From Pseudomonas sp. B33.4 (GTDB taxonomy: Bacteria > Pseudomonadota > Gammaproteobacteria > Pseudomonadales > Pseudomonadaceae): a stretch of 64,000 nt of DNA. The position numbers and the translations under genes are program-made. Under the pieces are notes generated by a model, which searched no databases, was not told the origin of the DNA, and was given only the letters and a program-made list of their open reading frames with translations. Below are positions 42,920-51,659 of the stretch, piece after piece. How positions within the stretch are numbered: position 1 is the stretch's first letter; every line of letters begins with the position of its first letter. Where the stretch lies: NCBI RefSeq assembly GCF_034555375.1, contig NZ_CP140706.1, positions 1,541,001-1,605,000 on the forward strand. The letters run 5' to 3'.

Positions 42920-43462
42920 ATGTTGCTCAGTTATGTACGGCTGGTGTTGTTTGCGGCGGGCCTGTTGATCGGTGTCCAGGTGCCGGGATTCATCAACGAT
43001 TACGCGAAACGGGTCGAGGCGCATCTGATCGAGGCGCAGACCGGTCTGCGCGGTTTTCAGGGGACTGCCGAGCAGTTTTTCAAAGGCGATATGCAAGCGC
43101 TGGTGGCGCATTATCGCGCCAGTGAAGACCCGGTGTTTCGCAGCGATGCCGACAGCCTGAGCACTTTGCTCAGCCGCCAGATCGCGTTGGACAAGCAGTT
43201 CCAGGCGATGCAGGGCCCGTGGTACATCCGCTTCCTGCAAGTGGTGTTGGCCGCTGATCCGGATATCCGCAAGGAAACCTGGAACGGTTACAGTTATCAG
43301 ATCCTGCTGACGCCGGAAGCGATGATCTGGGGCATGAGCGGCGCGTTGTTGCTGTCGCTCGGCATTGAATGCCTGTTCCGACTGATCGACTGGGTCGTCC
43401 TCGGTGGCCGACGTTTGCGCCAGAGCCGGCCGATCGAAGACCGCGACGTGCGTGGGTTGTAA
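42920..43462 (+). CDS. DUF2937-family membrane protein
   Basis: A 180-residue protein with an N-terminal helix (YVRLVLFAAGLLIGVQVPGF) and a C-terminal helix (PEAMIWGMSGALLLSLGIECL). A soluble region of about 100 residues lies between them, probably periplasmic, containing VEAHLIEAQTGLRGFQGTAEQFF. This is the DUF2937 layout; function unknown. It ends the three-gene group and is followed by a decayed REP pair. Confidence 0.82.
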   Translation: MLLSYVRLVLFAAGLLIGVQVPGFINDYAKRVEAHLIEAQTGLRGFQGTAEQFFKGDMQALVAHYRASEDPVFRSDADSLSTLLSRQIALDKQFQAMQGPWYIRFLQVVLAADPDIRKETWNGYSYQILLTPEAMIWGMSGALLLSLGIECLFRLIDWVVLGGRRLRQSRPIEDRDVRGL

Positions 43463-43473
43463 CAGCACAAGAT

Positions 43474-43554
43474 CAAAAGATCGTCCGATCGCGGCCCGAA
43501 CCTTCGGCAGCTCCAGAGATCAATGTAGGAGCTGCCGAAGGCTGCGATCTTTTG
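43474..43554. repeat. Partly decayed REP doublet (GTAGGAGCTGCCGAAGG type)
   Basis: One arm is perfect (43525-43554). The other (43474-43514) carries the insertion or change TCGTCCGATCGCGGCCCG in the middle of the CAAAAGATCG...TTCGGCAGCTCC pattern. It lies between the convergent DUF2937 and LysR genes. Confidence 0.8.
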
Positions 43555-43557
43555 CTG

Positions 43558-44472
43558 TTAAGGGGTCAAAACCACATACCCATCACCAACCTTCTGCGCA
43601 TACCCCGCCAACACCTGCTGACACAACGTCACAATCTCCTCGACCCACTCAACCCCCATCCGCCACGACACCACCACTTGCAAGTTCGGTGGCCGTTGAT
43701 CGATGTCGAGCAAAGTCAATTCGCCCCGAGCCAACTCTTCGGCGACCAACACCGGTGGCAGCACACCAATCCCAAATCCATCACGCAATAACCGGGTAAT
43801 CGCCGACACCGAATTCACGCAATTCAAACGCGGCGCAATCACGCCGCTGGCCTGCATCAACGCGAGCAGGTCCTGATGCGGTCGGGAGTTTTTCGAGTAA
43901 GTGATGATCCGTTCCTGCGCCAGTTCGGTGAGGTCAGCATAGTCGCGGTTGTAGATCGAATTACTCGCGACAATCCAGCCCAGCGGATGACTGGCCAGCT
44001 CCAGACTGCGCACACTCTCATGGCGGATCAGATCGGTTTGCAGAACGATGTCGAGAAAACCTTTTTGCAGCTGATCGCAGAGGTTCAGTGAAGTATCCGC
44101 CACCAACTCGATTTCCACCCGTGGATACAGATCGGTCATCTGCGCCACCAACGGGCTGAGCCAGGTGTGGATTACCGTGTCCATCACGCCAATACGCACC
44201 CGGCCGACCTTGCTCGAACGGGTCTCGATCGACTGCTTCAGTGCCGACATCGTGTCGAGCATCTGCTCGGCATACTCCAGTACTTTCAACCCTTCGGGCG
44301 TCAGGCTGACACCGCGCGAATCGCGCAGAAACAGCTTCACCCCCAACTCGCCTTCCAGCACCGCAATGCGGCTGGAGATCGACGCCTGGGTGGTGAACAG
44401 CTTGTCGGCGGTCAGGCGAAAACTCTTCAGTCGGGCGACCCAGACAAAGGTCTCGAGAAACTTCAGATTCAT
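43558..44472 (-). CDS. LysR-family regulator beside the oxoprolinase genes
   Basis: A 304-residue regulator. The DNA-binding part is MNLKFLETFVWVARLKSFRLTA then TTQASISSRIAVLEGELG. The effector-binding part begins near residue 90 (RVRIGVMDTVIHTWLSPLV). The start chosen is the ATG at 44472; a TTG two codons upstream is possible. It is divergent from the MFS-pxpABC gene set across 159 bases, the usual arrangement for a LysR protein that controls its neighbour, so it is the likely regulator of that operon. Confidence 0.9.
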   Translation of the reverse strand: MNLKFLETFVWVARLKSFRLTADKLFTTQASISSRIAVLEGELGVKLFLRDSRGVSLTPEGLKVLEYAEQMLDTMSALKQSIETRSSKVGRVRIGVMDTVIHTWLSPLVAQMTDLYPRVEIELVADTSLNLCDQLQKGFLDIVLQTDLIRHESVRSLELASHPLGWIVASNSIYNRDYADLTELAQERIITYSKNSRPHQDLLALMQASGVIAPRLNCVNSVSAITRLLRDGFGIGVLPPVLVAEELARGELTLLDIDQRPPNLQVVVSWRMGVEWVEEIVTLCQQVLAGYAQKVGDGYVVLTP

Positions 44473-44631
44473 GGGCAAGGCTCGGGTGACAAATTTTTCT
44501 TATGGCTAAGGCGGGTTTTTATTCGTTGGACGCAGCAGGGCCGCGCGACGAAAAATCGGCGCATCCGGTTCCCACGATAGGCGTCGTCGGGGCTACGAAC
44601 AAGACCAATAAAAAACCTGCGGAGATAAGCC

Positions 44632-45918
44632 ATGCGTGCTCCCGACACCCTAGAAGCATCCACGGCAACGGCGCGTCCCGGGCCGTTTGACTGGTATCGC
44701 AACATCAATCAGCAGGAGCGCCGTACGTTCTGGAGCTGCAAGATCGGCTACGGTCTGGACGGCATGGACACGCAGATGCTCAGCTTCGTCGTGCCGACGC
44801 TGATTGCGATGTGGGGCATCACCACTGGCGAAGCCGGGCTGATTCACACCAGCACGTTGATTGCGTCGGCGATTGGCGGCTGGGTCGCCGGGATTCTTTC
44901 CGATCGCATCGGCCGCGTGCGCACCCTGCAACTGACGGTGCTGTGGTTCGCCTTCTTCACCTTCCTCTGCGGCTTCGCGCAAAACTATGAACAACTGCTG
45001 ATCGCTCGCACGTTGATGGGCTTTGGTTTCGGTGGCGAATGGACCGCTGGCGCTGTGCTGATCGGTGAGGTAATCCGCGCCAAGGATCGCGGCAAAGCCG
45101 TGGGCATGGTGCAATCCGGGTGGGCGCTGGGCTGGGGGCTCACAGCGATTCTATATGCGCTGCTGTTCTCGGTGCTGCCGCCGGAAGATGCCTGGCGCGC
45201 GCTGTTCATCCTCGGCATCGTGCCGGCGATTTTCGTGATTTTCGTCCGTCGCTTGGTAAAAGATCCGGAGATCTACCGCGAGGCCAAAGCCCAGCAAACG
45301 CCGGAGAACCCGTCGAAGTTTTACGAGATCTTTGCCCCCGGCATGCTGTTCACCACAATCCGCGCATCACTGCTGACCACGGGTGCTTTGGGCGGCTACT
45401 ACGCGATTACTTCCTGGCTGCCGACCTTCCTCAAAAACGAGCGCGGTTTGAGCGTACTCGGCACGGGCGGTTATCTGGCGATGGTGATTGTCGGTTCCTA
45501 TGTCGGCTATGTGATCAGCGCTTACCTGACTGACCTGCTCGGCCGGAAAAAGAACTTCATCCTCTTCGCGGTCGGCTCGTTCACCATCGTTCTGCTCTAT
45601 ACGCAGTTGCCGGTGAGCAACGGCGTGATGCTGTGGCTGGGCTTCCCGCTGGGCTCCTTCGCCTCGGGGATTTTTAGCGGCATGGGCGCTTTTCTGACTG
45701 AGCTGTTCCCCACGCGGATTCGCGGTTCCGGGCAGGGCTTTTGCTACAACATCGGTCGAGCGCTGGCGGCATTGTTTCCGCTGCTGATCGGACTGCTCAG
45801 CCAGAAAGTGCCATTGAGCGTTGGCATTGGCGCGTTTGCGGCGGTGTCCTACGGCGTGGTGATTATCGCGGCGTTGAGCCTGCCGGAAACCCGCGGCAAG
45901 CAACTCGATGCGCAGTAA
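44632..45918 (+). CDS. MFS transporter, metabolite:H+ symporter type
   Basis: A 428-residue major-facilitator protein with twelve helices. The signature of the sugar/acid symporter group is present: [19 protein letters not shown] after helix 2, [21 protein letters not shown] in helix 4-5, and [20 protein letters not shown] in the second half. It heads the group with pxpA 62 bases downstream, so it probably imports the substrate, such as 5-oxoproline or a related cyclic amide. That substrate is inferred from context only. Confidence 0.88.
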   Translation: MRAPDTLEASTATARPGPFDWYRNINQQERRTFWSCKIGYGLDGMDTQMLSFVVPTLIAMWGITTGEAGLIHTSTLIASAIGGWVAGILSDRIGRVRTLQLTVLWFAFFTFLCGFAQNYEQLLIARTLMGFGFGGEWTAGAVLIGEVIRAKDRGKAVGMVQSGWALGWGLTAILYALLFSVLPPEDAWRALFILGIVPAIFVIFVRRLVKDPEIYREAKAQQTPENPSKFYEIFAPGMLFTTIRASLLTTGALGGYYAITSWLPTFLKNERGLSVLGTGGYLAMVIVGSYVGYVISAYLTDLLGRKKNFILFAVGSFTIVLLYTQLPVSNGVMLWLGFPLGSFASGIFSGMGAFLTELFPTRIRGSGQGFCYNIGRALAALFPLLIGLLSQKVPLSVGIGAFAAVSYGVVIIAALSLPETRGKQLDAQ

Positions 45919-45980
45919 CTGATAACCTGCCAAGCACAGTCCTACAGATAAAAAGACAAGCACCTACAGGAGTGTTCACC

Positions 45981-46733
45981 GTGAGCCGCCTGCTATTGAA
46001 TTGCGACATTGGCGAGAGCTTCGGCAGCTGGACCATGGGTCTGGACGCCGAGGTCATGCCCTTCATCGATTGCGCCAACGTGGCCTGTGGTTTCCACGCC
46101 GGCGACCCGAGCATCATGCGCAAGACCGTCAGCCTGGCGTTGAGCCATGGCGTGCAGATCGGCGCCCACCCGGCTTATCAGGATCTGGTCGGTTTCGGCC
46201 GTCGCTCCATGGCGTATTCGGCGCAAGAGCTGCAGGACATCCTGCATTACCAGATCGGTGCACTCGACGGTATTTGCAAAGCCCAGGGCGGGCGCGTCAG
46301 TTACGTCAAACCTCACGGGGCGATGTACAACGACATGATGGCCAACCCGGCACAATTGCGTGCAGTGATTCAGGCCGTGGCCGCTTATGACCGCAGTCTG
46401 CCGTTGATGCTCATGGCTACTCGCGACAACTGCGCCGCGCAGCAAATCGGTGACGAGTACGGAGTGACGTTGTGGTTCGAAGCGTTCGCCGACCGCGCCT
46501 ACGACCGCGCCGGCAAACTGGTGTCGCGACAACTGCCGGGCGCGGTGCATCACGAACCTGAAAAAATCATCGAACAAGCGCTGACCATCGCCCGTGGTGA
46601 CAACCTCACCGCCAGCGACGGCAGCGCCTTGCGTCTGCACGCCAACACCCTCTGCGTACACGGCGACAACACCAGTTCGGTGGCCGCCGTGCAGCGCATT
46701 CGCGAGGCCTTGAACCAGCAGAGCGCGTCATGA
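45981..46733 (+). CDS. pxpA: 5-oxoprolinase subunit A
   Basis: A 250-residue protein of the LamB/YcsF family, one of three subunits that hydrolyse 5-oxoproline to glutamate with ATP. The N-terminal [31 protein letters not shown] and the block [17 protein letters not shown] are characteristic, with [11 protein letters not shown] further on. A GTG at 45981 with CAGGAG upstream is the start, and the long upstream extension of the frame lies inside the MFS gene. Its last codons overlap the ATG of pxpB (ATGA). Confidence 0.95.
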   Translation: MSRLLLNCDIGESFGSWTMGLDAEVMPFIDCANVACGFHAGDPSIMRKTVSLALSHGVQIGAHPAYQDLVGFGRRSMAYSAQELQDILHYQIGALDGICKAQGGRVSYVKPHGAMYNDMMANPAQLRAVIQAVAAYDRSLPLMLMATRDNCAAQQIGDEYGVTLWFEAFADRAYDRAGKLVSRQLPGAVHHEPEKIIEQALTIARGDNLTASDGSALRLHANTLCVHGDNTSSVAAVQRIREALNQQSAS

Positions 46734-47434
46734 ACCCAAGGATTGAAGTGGTGGCACTGGATTGCCTGATGCTGCGTCTGTTCGATGAAATCGCCGAAGC
46801 CAACATGCCGTGGATGCTCGCCGCCAGTGAGCGCTTGCGTGCGGCATTTGGCGCGCAATTAATCGATCTGGTGCCGTCGTATACGACATTGATGGTGCAT
46901 TACGATCTGACGGTTTTGAGCCCGAATCAGGCGCGGGCATTGATTGCTGAGGCGCTGATTGATTTGTCGCCGAATGCGCGCAACGCTGGGCAATGCCATG
47001 TGCTGCCGGTCTGGTATGACTTGAGCGTCGGGCCTGAATTGACTCTGCTCGCCGAGCGCAGCGGGCTGGCGGTGGAGGAGGTGATCCGGCGCCACAGTGG
47101 CCGCGAATATCAGGTGTTCGCTTTGGGTTTCGCGCCGGGTTTCGCCTTTATGGGGCTGGTCGAAGAGATTCTTGCCGCGCCACGTCTGAACACTCCACGC
47201 AAGAAAGTCGCGGCGGGCAGTGTCGGTATCGCCGAGCGCCAGACCGCTGCCTATCCGGTCGTATCCCCCGGTGGCTGGAACCTGATTGGCCGCACCCCGG
47301 CGCAACTGTTCGACCGTCATCGTGATGGCTACAGCTTGATGCAGCCCGGTGACACCGTGCGGTTCGAAGCAGTCAGTCACGCCGAGTTCGTGAGTCTGGG
47401 CGGTGATGACACGCCACTGGAGGTGCAGGCGTGA
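46730..47434 (+). CDS. pxpB: 5-oxoprolinase subunit B
   Basis: A 234-residue protein of the KipI/allophanate-hydrolase subunit 1 family. [41 protein letters not shown] and the [21 protein letters not shown] with [12 protein letters not shown] block identify it. It overlaps pxpA by 4 bases and pxpC by 4 bases, so all three subunits are coupled for equal synthesis. Confidence 0.95.
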   Translation: MNPRIEVVALDCLMLRLFDEIAEANMPWMLAASERLRAAFGAQLIDLVPSYTTLMVHYDLTVLSPNQARALIAEALIDLSPNARNAGQCHVLPVWYDLSVGPELTLLAERSGLAVEEVIRRHSGREYQVFALGFAPGFAFMGLVEEILAAPRLNTPRKKVAAGSVGIAERQTAAYPVVSPGGWNLIGRTPAQLFDRHRDGYSLMQPGDTVRFEAVSHAEFVSLGGDDTPLEVQA

Positions 47435-48348
47435 GCCGATTGACGATTGAGGCGAGTACTGCGCTGTGCCTGTTGCAGGACGCAGGACGGTTTGGCGTGC
47501 GCCATCTGGGCGTCACACAGGGCGGTGCGGCGGATTGGCGTTCGATGAGCTGGGCCAACTGGTTGCTGGGCAATAATCTCGATGCAACGGTGATCGAAAT
47601 CACCCTCGGCGGCTTTACTGTGGTGGCAGAGGATAATTGCTTGCTGGCGTTGGCCGGAGCGGATCTTGGCGCGCAGATTGATGGTCAGCCGCTGGCGCCG
47701 TGGCGCAGTTTCAAGTTGGGCAAAGGGCAGCGGTTGCAGCTCACTCAGCCGTTGCTTGGCGCCCGGGCTTATCTGGCAGCGCCCGGTGGTTTTGACGCAC
47801 CGAAGGTATTGGGCAGCAGCGCCACCGTCGTGCGCGAAGAGCTTGGGGGACTCGATGGCCTGGGTTTGCCGTTGGCCAAGGGATCGACATTGAGATATCA
47901 CGGTGAATCGCTGTTGGTTCGCGAAGTGCCTTTGGGTGTACGGCCGGATTTGCAAGCGAATGCGCCGCTGGATCTGGTACTCGGCGCGCAGATCGGCCAG
48001 TTCAGCGGGCAAAGCCTGTTTGATGTATTCAATACGACCTGGGTTCTGGACAGCCGCGCAGATCGCATGGGCATTCGCTTGTTGGGCAGCGCCTTGCACT
48101 ATCAGGGGCAGCCGATGATTTCCGAAGGGATTCCTCTCGGCGCAGTGCAGGTGCCGCCGGACGGACAACCGATCGTGCTGCTCAATGATCGGCAGACCAT
48201 CGGTGGTTATCCACGCTTGGGGGCATTGACGCCGCTGGCGCTGGCACGGTTGGCGCAATGTCTGCCGGGTGACAGGGTGCGGTTCACGCCAGTCATGCAA
48301 GAGCGCGCATGGCAAACTCATCTCAACTATCTGAAGTCCTACTTGTGA
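47431..48348 (+). CDS. pxpC: 5-oxoprolinase subunit C
   Basis: A 305-residue protein of the KipA/allophanate-hydrolase subunit 2 family. LLQDAGRFGVRHLGVTQGGAAD at the N terminus, LLGNNLDATVIEITLGG, RAYLAAPGGFD and the C-terminal GIPLGAVQVPPDGQPIVLLNDRQTIGGYPRLG are the family blocks. GTG start at 47431 within the pxpB end. It closes the LysR / MFS-pxpABC locus. Confidence 0.95.
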   Translation: MSRLTIEASTALCLLQDAGRFGVRHLGVTQGGAADWRSMSWANWLLGNNLDATVIEITLGGFTVVAEDNCLLALAGADLGAQIDGQPLAPWRSFKLGKGQRLQLTQPLLGARAYLAAPGGFDAPKVLGSSATVVREELGGLDGLGLPLAKGSTLRYHGESLLVREVPLGVRPDLQANAPLDLVLGAQIGQFSGQSLFDVFNTTWVLDSRADRMGIRLLGSALHYQGQPMISEGIPLGAVQVPPDGQPIVLLNDRQTIGGYPRLGALTPLALARLAQCLPGDRVRFTPVMQERAWQTHLNYLKSYL

Positions 48349-48365
48349 TTGTCCGTCATTCGGAC

Positions 48366-48445
48366 TGAAGACCGAGACGATTCCACGTGCATGGGTAAGT
48401 CGCCCTACATCACTTGGCGAGGGGGTGTGGAACTATCGGTCTTCA
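48366..48445 (+). promoter_or_regulatory. Inverted-repeat leader of the orphan gene at 48467
   Basis: TGAAGACCGA (48366-48375) and TCGGTCTTCA (48436-48445) form a perfect 10-bp inverted repeat enclosing 60 bases. It lies directly before the ribosome site AAGGAAG (48454-48460), so the leader RNA could fold into one closed arm next to the start. Confidence 0.5.
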
Positions 48446-48466
48446 TCTTTTACAAGGAAGTTCCAG

Positions 48467-49015
48467 ATGCGTTATTTGAAAGTAATGGCTCAGTCAGAGG
48501 GCGAGTGCGCGAGCGGTGTCGATGGGCACATTGTCGGGTTTTATGATGGCGTGGGCAGCGTGCCTGTTTATCAGGCCAGCGTTGACCATTTCTACAATGT
48601 GCAGCGACTGAACGGCGAACACGCCGCTGATCAGGACATCGTGGCGCGCATCGAGACATTCATGTCCAACGCAACCGTCGACATGATACGTATGTTTAAA
48701 TGGAATCACCGTACAGAGGCGAGCGGCAATGTCATTGAGCTGATTGCCGTGGAGGCCAGCTCGGGTGCAGAGGCGAAAAGCGTGAGGTTTCGCATTCTGA
48801 CCCCTGAGGGCGAATTGAAGAATGAAATGACCCTGAGTCCTGAAACGGACATTGAAAAAAATCGCAGGGTAGCGCTGGAAAATGGTGGGGCGAAAGTTGT
48901 CGCCAAAGGGAAGAAAAAACGCCGCGGGCAACAAACGGCTGCTGTAGGACCGGCGATTCAGGACACCTCCTTCATGGACCGGCTCTGCAAGTCTTATCTC
49001 GCGACAGGTTGGTAA
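48467..49015 (+). CDS. Orphan protein of unknown function
   Basis: A 182-residue hydrophilic protein I cannot assign. Its first 120 residues look like a compact alpha/beta domain (MRYLKVMAQSEGECASGVDG, then RFRILTPEGELKNEMTL). A basic linker (KVVAKGKKKRRGQQTA) follows and then a short helical end (SFMDRLCKSYLATGW). No signal peptide or membrane helix is seen. The ATG at 48467 has AAGGAAG upstream. It stands alone between pxpC and the VWA gene with its own leader inverted repeat and a hairpin behind it. Codon use is less GC-biased than in its neighbours, consistent with recent gain. Confidence 0.65.
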   Translation: MRYLKVMAQSEGECASGVDGHIVGFYDGVGSVPVYQASVDHFYNVQRLNGEHAADQDIVARIETFMSNATVDMIRMFKWNHRTEASGNVIELIAVEASSGAEAKSVRFRILTPEGELKNEMTLSPETDIEKNRRVALENGGAKVVAKGKKKRRGQQTAAVGPAIQDTSFMDRLCKSYLATGW

Positions 49016-49025
49016 ATCCGCAAGC

Positions 49026-49062
49026 CTGAAAGGCAGCCGCTTTCATACGGTTTGCCTTTCAG
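49026..49062. terminator. Hairpin between the orphan gene and the VWA gene
   Basis: CTGAAAGGCA and TGCCTTTCAG make a 10-bp stem with a 17-base loop, starting 11 bases after the orphan gene. There is no clear T run on either strand, so it may be a factor-dependent or processing end between two convergent genes. Confidence 0.5.
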
Positions 49063-49079
49063 TATTTACCTTCGGGACC

Positions 49080-50258
49080 TTACTTGGACAAAAACCGCAT
49101 CCCCTCCTCAAGCCCGCGCAACGTCAACGGATACATCTGATCCTCGATCAGATCCCGCACGATATTGGTCGACGAGGTATAGCCCCAGGTATCTTTCGGA
49201 TACGGATTGATCCAGATGAGCTTCTTGTACTTCTCCATGAAACGCTGCATCCACACGTAGCCGGGCTCTTCGTTCCAGTGCTCGACACTGCCGCCAGCCT
49301 GGGTGATTTCATAAGGCGCCATGGCGGCGTCACCGATGAAGATCACTTTGTAGTCGGCGCCATACTTGTGCAGCAGATCCTGAGTTGAAGTGCGCTCGGA
49401 GGTGCGGCGCATGTTGTTCTTCCACACCGATTCATAAACGAAGTTGTGGAAGTAGAAGTACTCCAGATGCTTGAATTCGGTCTTGCAGGCCGAGAACAGC
49501 TCCTCGCAGATCTTCACGTGCGCGTCCATCGAACCGCCGATATCGAACAGCAGCAACAGCTTCACCGTGTTGCGTCGCTCGGGGCGCATCTGGATATTCA
49601 GCAAACCGGCATCGCGAGCGGTGTGGTCGATGGTGCCATCGATGTCGAGTTCTTCCGCAGCGCCTTGACGGGCAAACTTGCGCAGCCGACGCAGGGCGAC
49701 TTTGATATTGCGCGTGCCGAGTTCCACCGAGTCGTCGAGGTTCTTGTACTCGCGCTGATCCCAGACTTTTACTGCTTTGCCCTGGCGCTTGCCGGCATCG
49801 CCGACCCGAATGCCTTCCGGGTTGAAGCCGCCGGAGCCGAACGGACTGGTGCCGCCGGTGCCGATCCACTTATTGCCGCCGGCGTGGCGTTCCTTCTGTT
49901 CTTCCAGACGTTTCTTGAACTCTTCGATCAGCTTGTCCAGACCGCCGAGTGACTGGATCTGCGCACGTTCCTCGTCGCTCAACGAGCGCTCGAACTCCTT
50001 GCGCAGCCAGTCTTCGGGAATCAGCGCCTGCAAGTGATCATCGAGCTTTTCGAGGCCATTGAAGTAGGCGCCGAACGCGCGGTCGAACTTGTCGAAATGG
50101 CGTTCGTCCTTCACCAGAATCGCCCGCGACAAGTAGTAGAACTCGTCCATGTCGGCGAAAGTCACGCGCTGTTTCAGCGCGTTGATCAGGTCGAGCAGCT
50201 CGCGCACCGACACCGGCACCTTGGCTGCACGCATTTCATTGAACAGGTTGAGCAACAT
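49080..50258 (-). CDS. VWA (CoxE-like) protein paired with a MoxR ATPase
   Basis: A 392-residue protein. The N-terminal third is helical (MRAAKVPVSVRELLDLINALKQ), a Gly-rich hinge follows near residue 130, and a von Willebrand A domain occupies about residues 205-370. The metal-site region reads LLLFDIGGSMDAHVKICEELF, so the usual DxSxS is DxGxS here. It follows its ATPase by 12 bases. Such MoxR/VWA pairs act as chaperones that insert metal cofactors or remodel complexes; the client is unknown. Confidence 0.88.
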   Translation of the reverse strand: MLLNLFNEMRAAKVPVSVRELLDLINALKQRVTFADMDEFYYLSRAILVKDERHFDKFDRAFGAYFNGLEKLDDHLQALIPEDWLRKEFERSLSDEERAQIQSLGGLDKLIEEFKKRLEEQKERHAGGNKWIGTGGTSPFGSGGFNPEGIRVGDAGKRQGKAVKVWDQREYKNLDDSVELGTRNIKVALRRLRKFARQGAAEELDIDGTIDHTARDAGLLNIQMRPERRNTVKLLLLFDIGGSMDAHVKICEELFSACKTEFKHLEYFYFHNFVYESVWKNNMRRTSERTSTQDLLHKYGADYKVIFIGDAAMAPYEITQAGGSVEHWNEEPGYVWMQRFMEKYKKLIWINPYPKDTWGYTSSTNIVRDLIEDQMYPLTLRGLEEGMRFLSK

Positions 50259-50270
50259 GGCATCAGCCTC

Positions 50271-51116
50271 TTAACGGGTGCCGCGACGGCTCATGAACGC
50301 CAGGCGCTCAAGCAGTTGCACGTCCTGTTCGTTCTTCACCAGTGCGCCGGCCAGTGGCGGAATCGCTTTGGTTGGATCGCGTTCGCGCAACACCGCTTCG
50401 CCAATGTTGTCGGCCATCAGCAGCTTCAGCCAGTCGACCAGTTCCGAGGTCGATGGCTTCTTCTTCAGGCCTGGCACCTTGCGCACGTCAAAGAACACGT
50501 CCAGCGCTTCGCTGACCAGATCCTTCTTGATGTCCGGGTAGTGCACGTCGACGATTTTTTGCAGGGTGGTGCGGTCGGGGAAGGCGATGTAATGGAAGAA
50601 GCAGCGGCGCAGGAAAGCGTCCGGCAGCTCTTTCTCGTTGTTGGAGGTAATGATGATGATCGGGCGCTTCTTCGCTTTGATGGTCTCGTCGATCTCGTAA
50701 ACGTAGAACTCCATCTTGTCGAGTTCTTGCAGCAGGTCGTTGGGGAACTCGATGTCGGCCTTGTCGATCTCGTCGATCAGCAGAATGACCCGCTCCTCGG
50801 ACTCGAAAGCCTCCCAGAGCTTGCCCTTCTTCAGGTAGTTGCGCACATCGTGGACTTTCTCATTGCCCAGTTGCGAGTCGCGCAGACGGCTGACCGCATC
50901 GTACTCGTAGAGGCCCTGATGAGCCTTGGTGGTGGACTTGATGTGCCAGGTGATCAACTTGGCGCCGAACGATTCGGCCAGTTGTTCGGCGAGCATGGTC
51001 TTGCCGGTGCCTGGCTCGCCCTTGACCAGCAGCGGCCGCTCCAGGGTGATGGCGGCGTTGACCGCCAGCTTCAGGTCATCGGTGGCGACGTAGGCCTGGG
51101 TGCCTTCGAACTTCAT
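50271..51116 (-). CDS. MoxR-family AAA+ ATPase
   Basis: A 281-residue ATPase. Walker A is KGEPGTGKTMLAEQLAE (about residues 33-45), Walker B is ILLIDEIDKADIEFPN, sensor 1 is IIITSNNEKELPDAFLRR with the Arg finger, and a C-terminal helical lid follows. It is encoded directly before the VWA protein, the standard MoxR arrangement, and together they should form a remodelling machine. Start is the ATG at 51116 (MKFEGTQAYVATDDL). Confidence 0.94.
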   Translation of the reverse strand: MKFEGTQAYVATDDLKLAVNAAITLERPLLVKGEPGTGKTMLAEQLAESFGAKLITWHIKSTTKAHQGLYEYDAVSRLRDSQLGNEKVHDVRNYLKKGKLWEAFESEERVILLIDEIDKADIEFPNDLLQELDKMEFYVYEIDETIKAKKRPIIIITSNNEKELPDAFLRRCFFHYIAFPDRTTLQKIVDVHYPDIKKDLVSEALDVFFDVRKVPGLKKKPSTSELVDWLKLLMADNIGEAVLRERDPTKAIPPLAGALVKNEQDVQLLERLAFMSRRGTR

Positions 51117-51326
51117 CTGCTAATCCTCGAACGGTAACGCCGACCTGACGGGCAGGGCGGGGGCGAAATAATCGGATGCCCGACTATAACGCGCAGCCCG
51201 GTCGACTGTGAACGCAGACGGCTTATTCAGTCTCTGAATGGGGCGTCACATGTTGACTCAGTCTCGGCCGATGGCCAGTATTCAGGCCTCGTTGATTTGA
51301 CGATAGCCTTCAGGATGTCCACTGAG

Positions 51327-51366
51327 TCTGTGGCGAAGGAGCTTGCTCCCGCTGGGCTGCGAAGCA
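51327..51366. repeat. Single REP-like remnant
   Basis: GGCGAAGGAGCTTGCTCCCG (at about 51333) followed by CTGGGCTGCGAAGCAG shows the half-palindromes GGAGCTTGCTCC and CTGCGAAGCAG, a motif seen scattered in P. fluorescens genomes. It stands alone without an inverted partner, just before the DUF2442 gene. Confidence 0.55.
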
Positions 51367-51395
51367 GTCCCCATGTGCCCGGAGGCGCCGAATTG

Positions 51396-51656
51396 ATGCT
51401 ATCCATGGAACGACCACGCTTGGCGGCAGTTACTGCGCTATCTGATAGCCGGCTTGCACTCTGCTTTGTTGATGGCCGAGCGCTGACACTCGATTTGAGT
51501 CGAGATATTCAAACGTATAAGCAGTTGCAGCCCTTGCTTGATCCCCAAGTCTTTGCGACTGCCATCTTGGGCGACGAAGGTTGGACCGTTGAATGGCCTG
51601 CCCCGGATATTCAGATTGGCGCTGATACTCTATATCTGGATGCTTTCCAGAAATGA
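51396..51656 (+). CDS. DUF2442-like small protein
   Basis: An 86-residue protein resembling the DUF2442 family (PRLAAVTALSDSRLALCFVDG, LDLSRDIQTYKQLQPLLDPQVF, then DIQIGADTLYLDAF). DUF2442 proteins are often encoded beside toxins, but no toxin-like gene is adjacent here; the neighbour DUF4160-type partner is missing. The start is probably ATG 51396, or ATG 51405, with GGAGG upstream; the longer frame reads through the REP-like remnant. Its stop lies 3 bases from the stop of the AsmA-like gene. Confidence 0.7.
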   Translation: MLSMERPRLAAVTALSDSRLALCFVDGRALTLDLSRDIQTYKQLQPLLDPQVFATAILGDEGWTVEWPAPDIQIGADTLYLDAFQK

Positions 51657-51659
51657 ACC

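Noticed and set aside
42140..43468. 442-codon minus-strand frame
   Set aside because: Covers the amidotransferase and DUF2937 genes in antisense; no motifs of its own.
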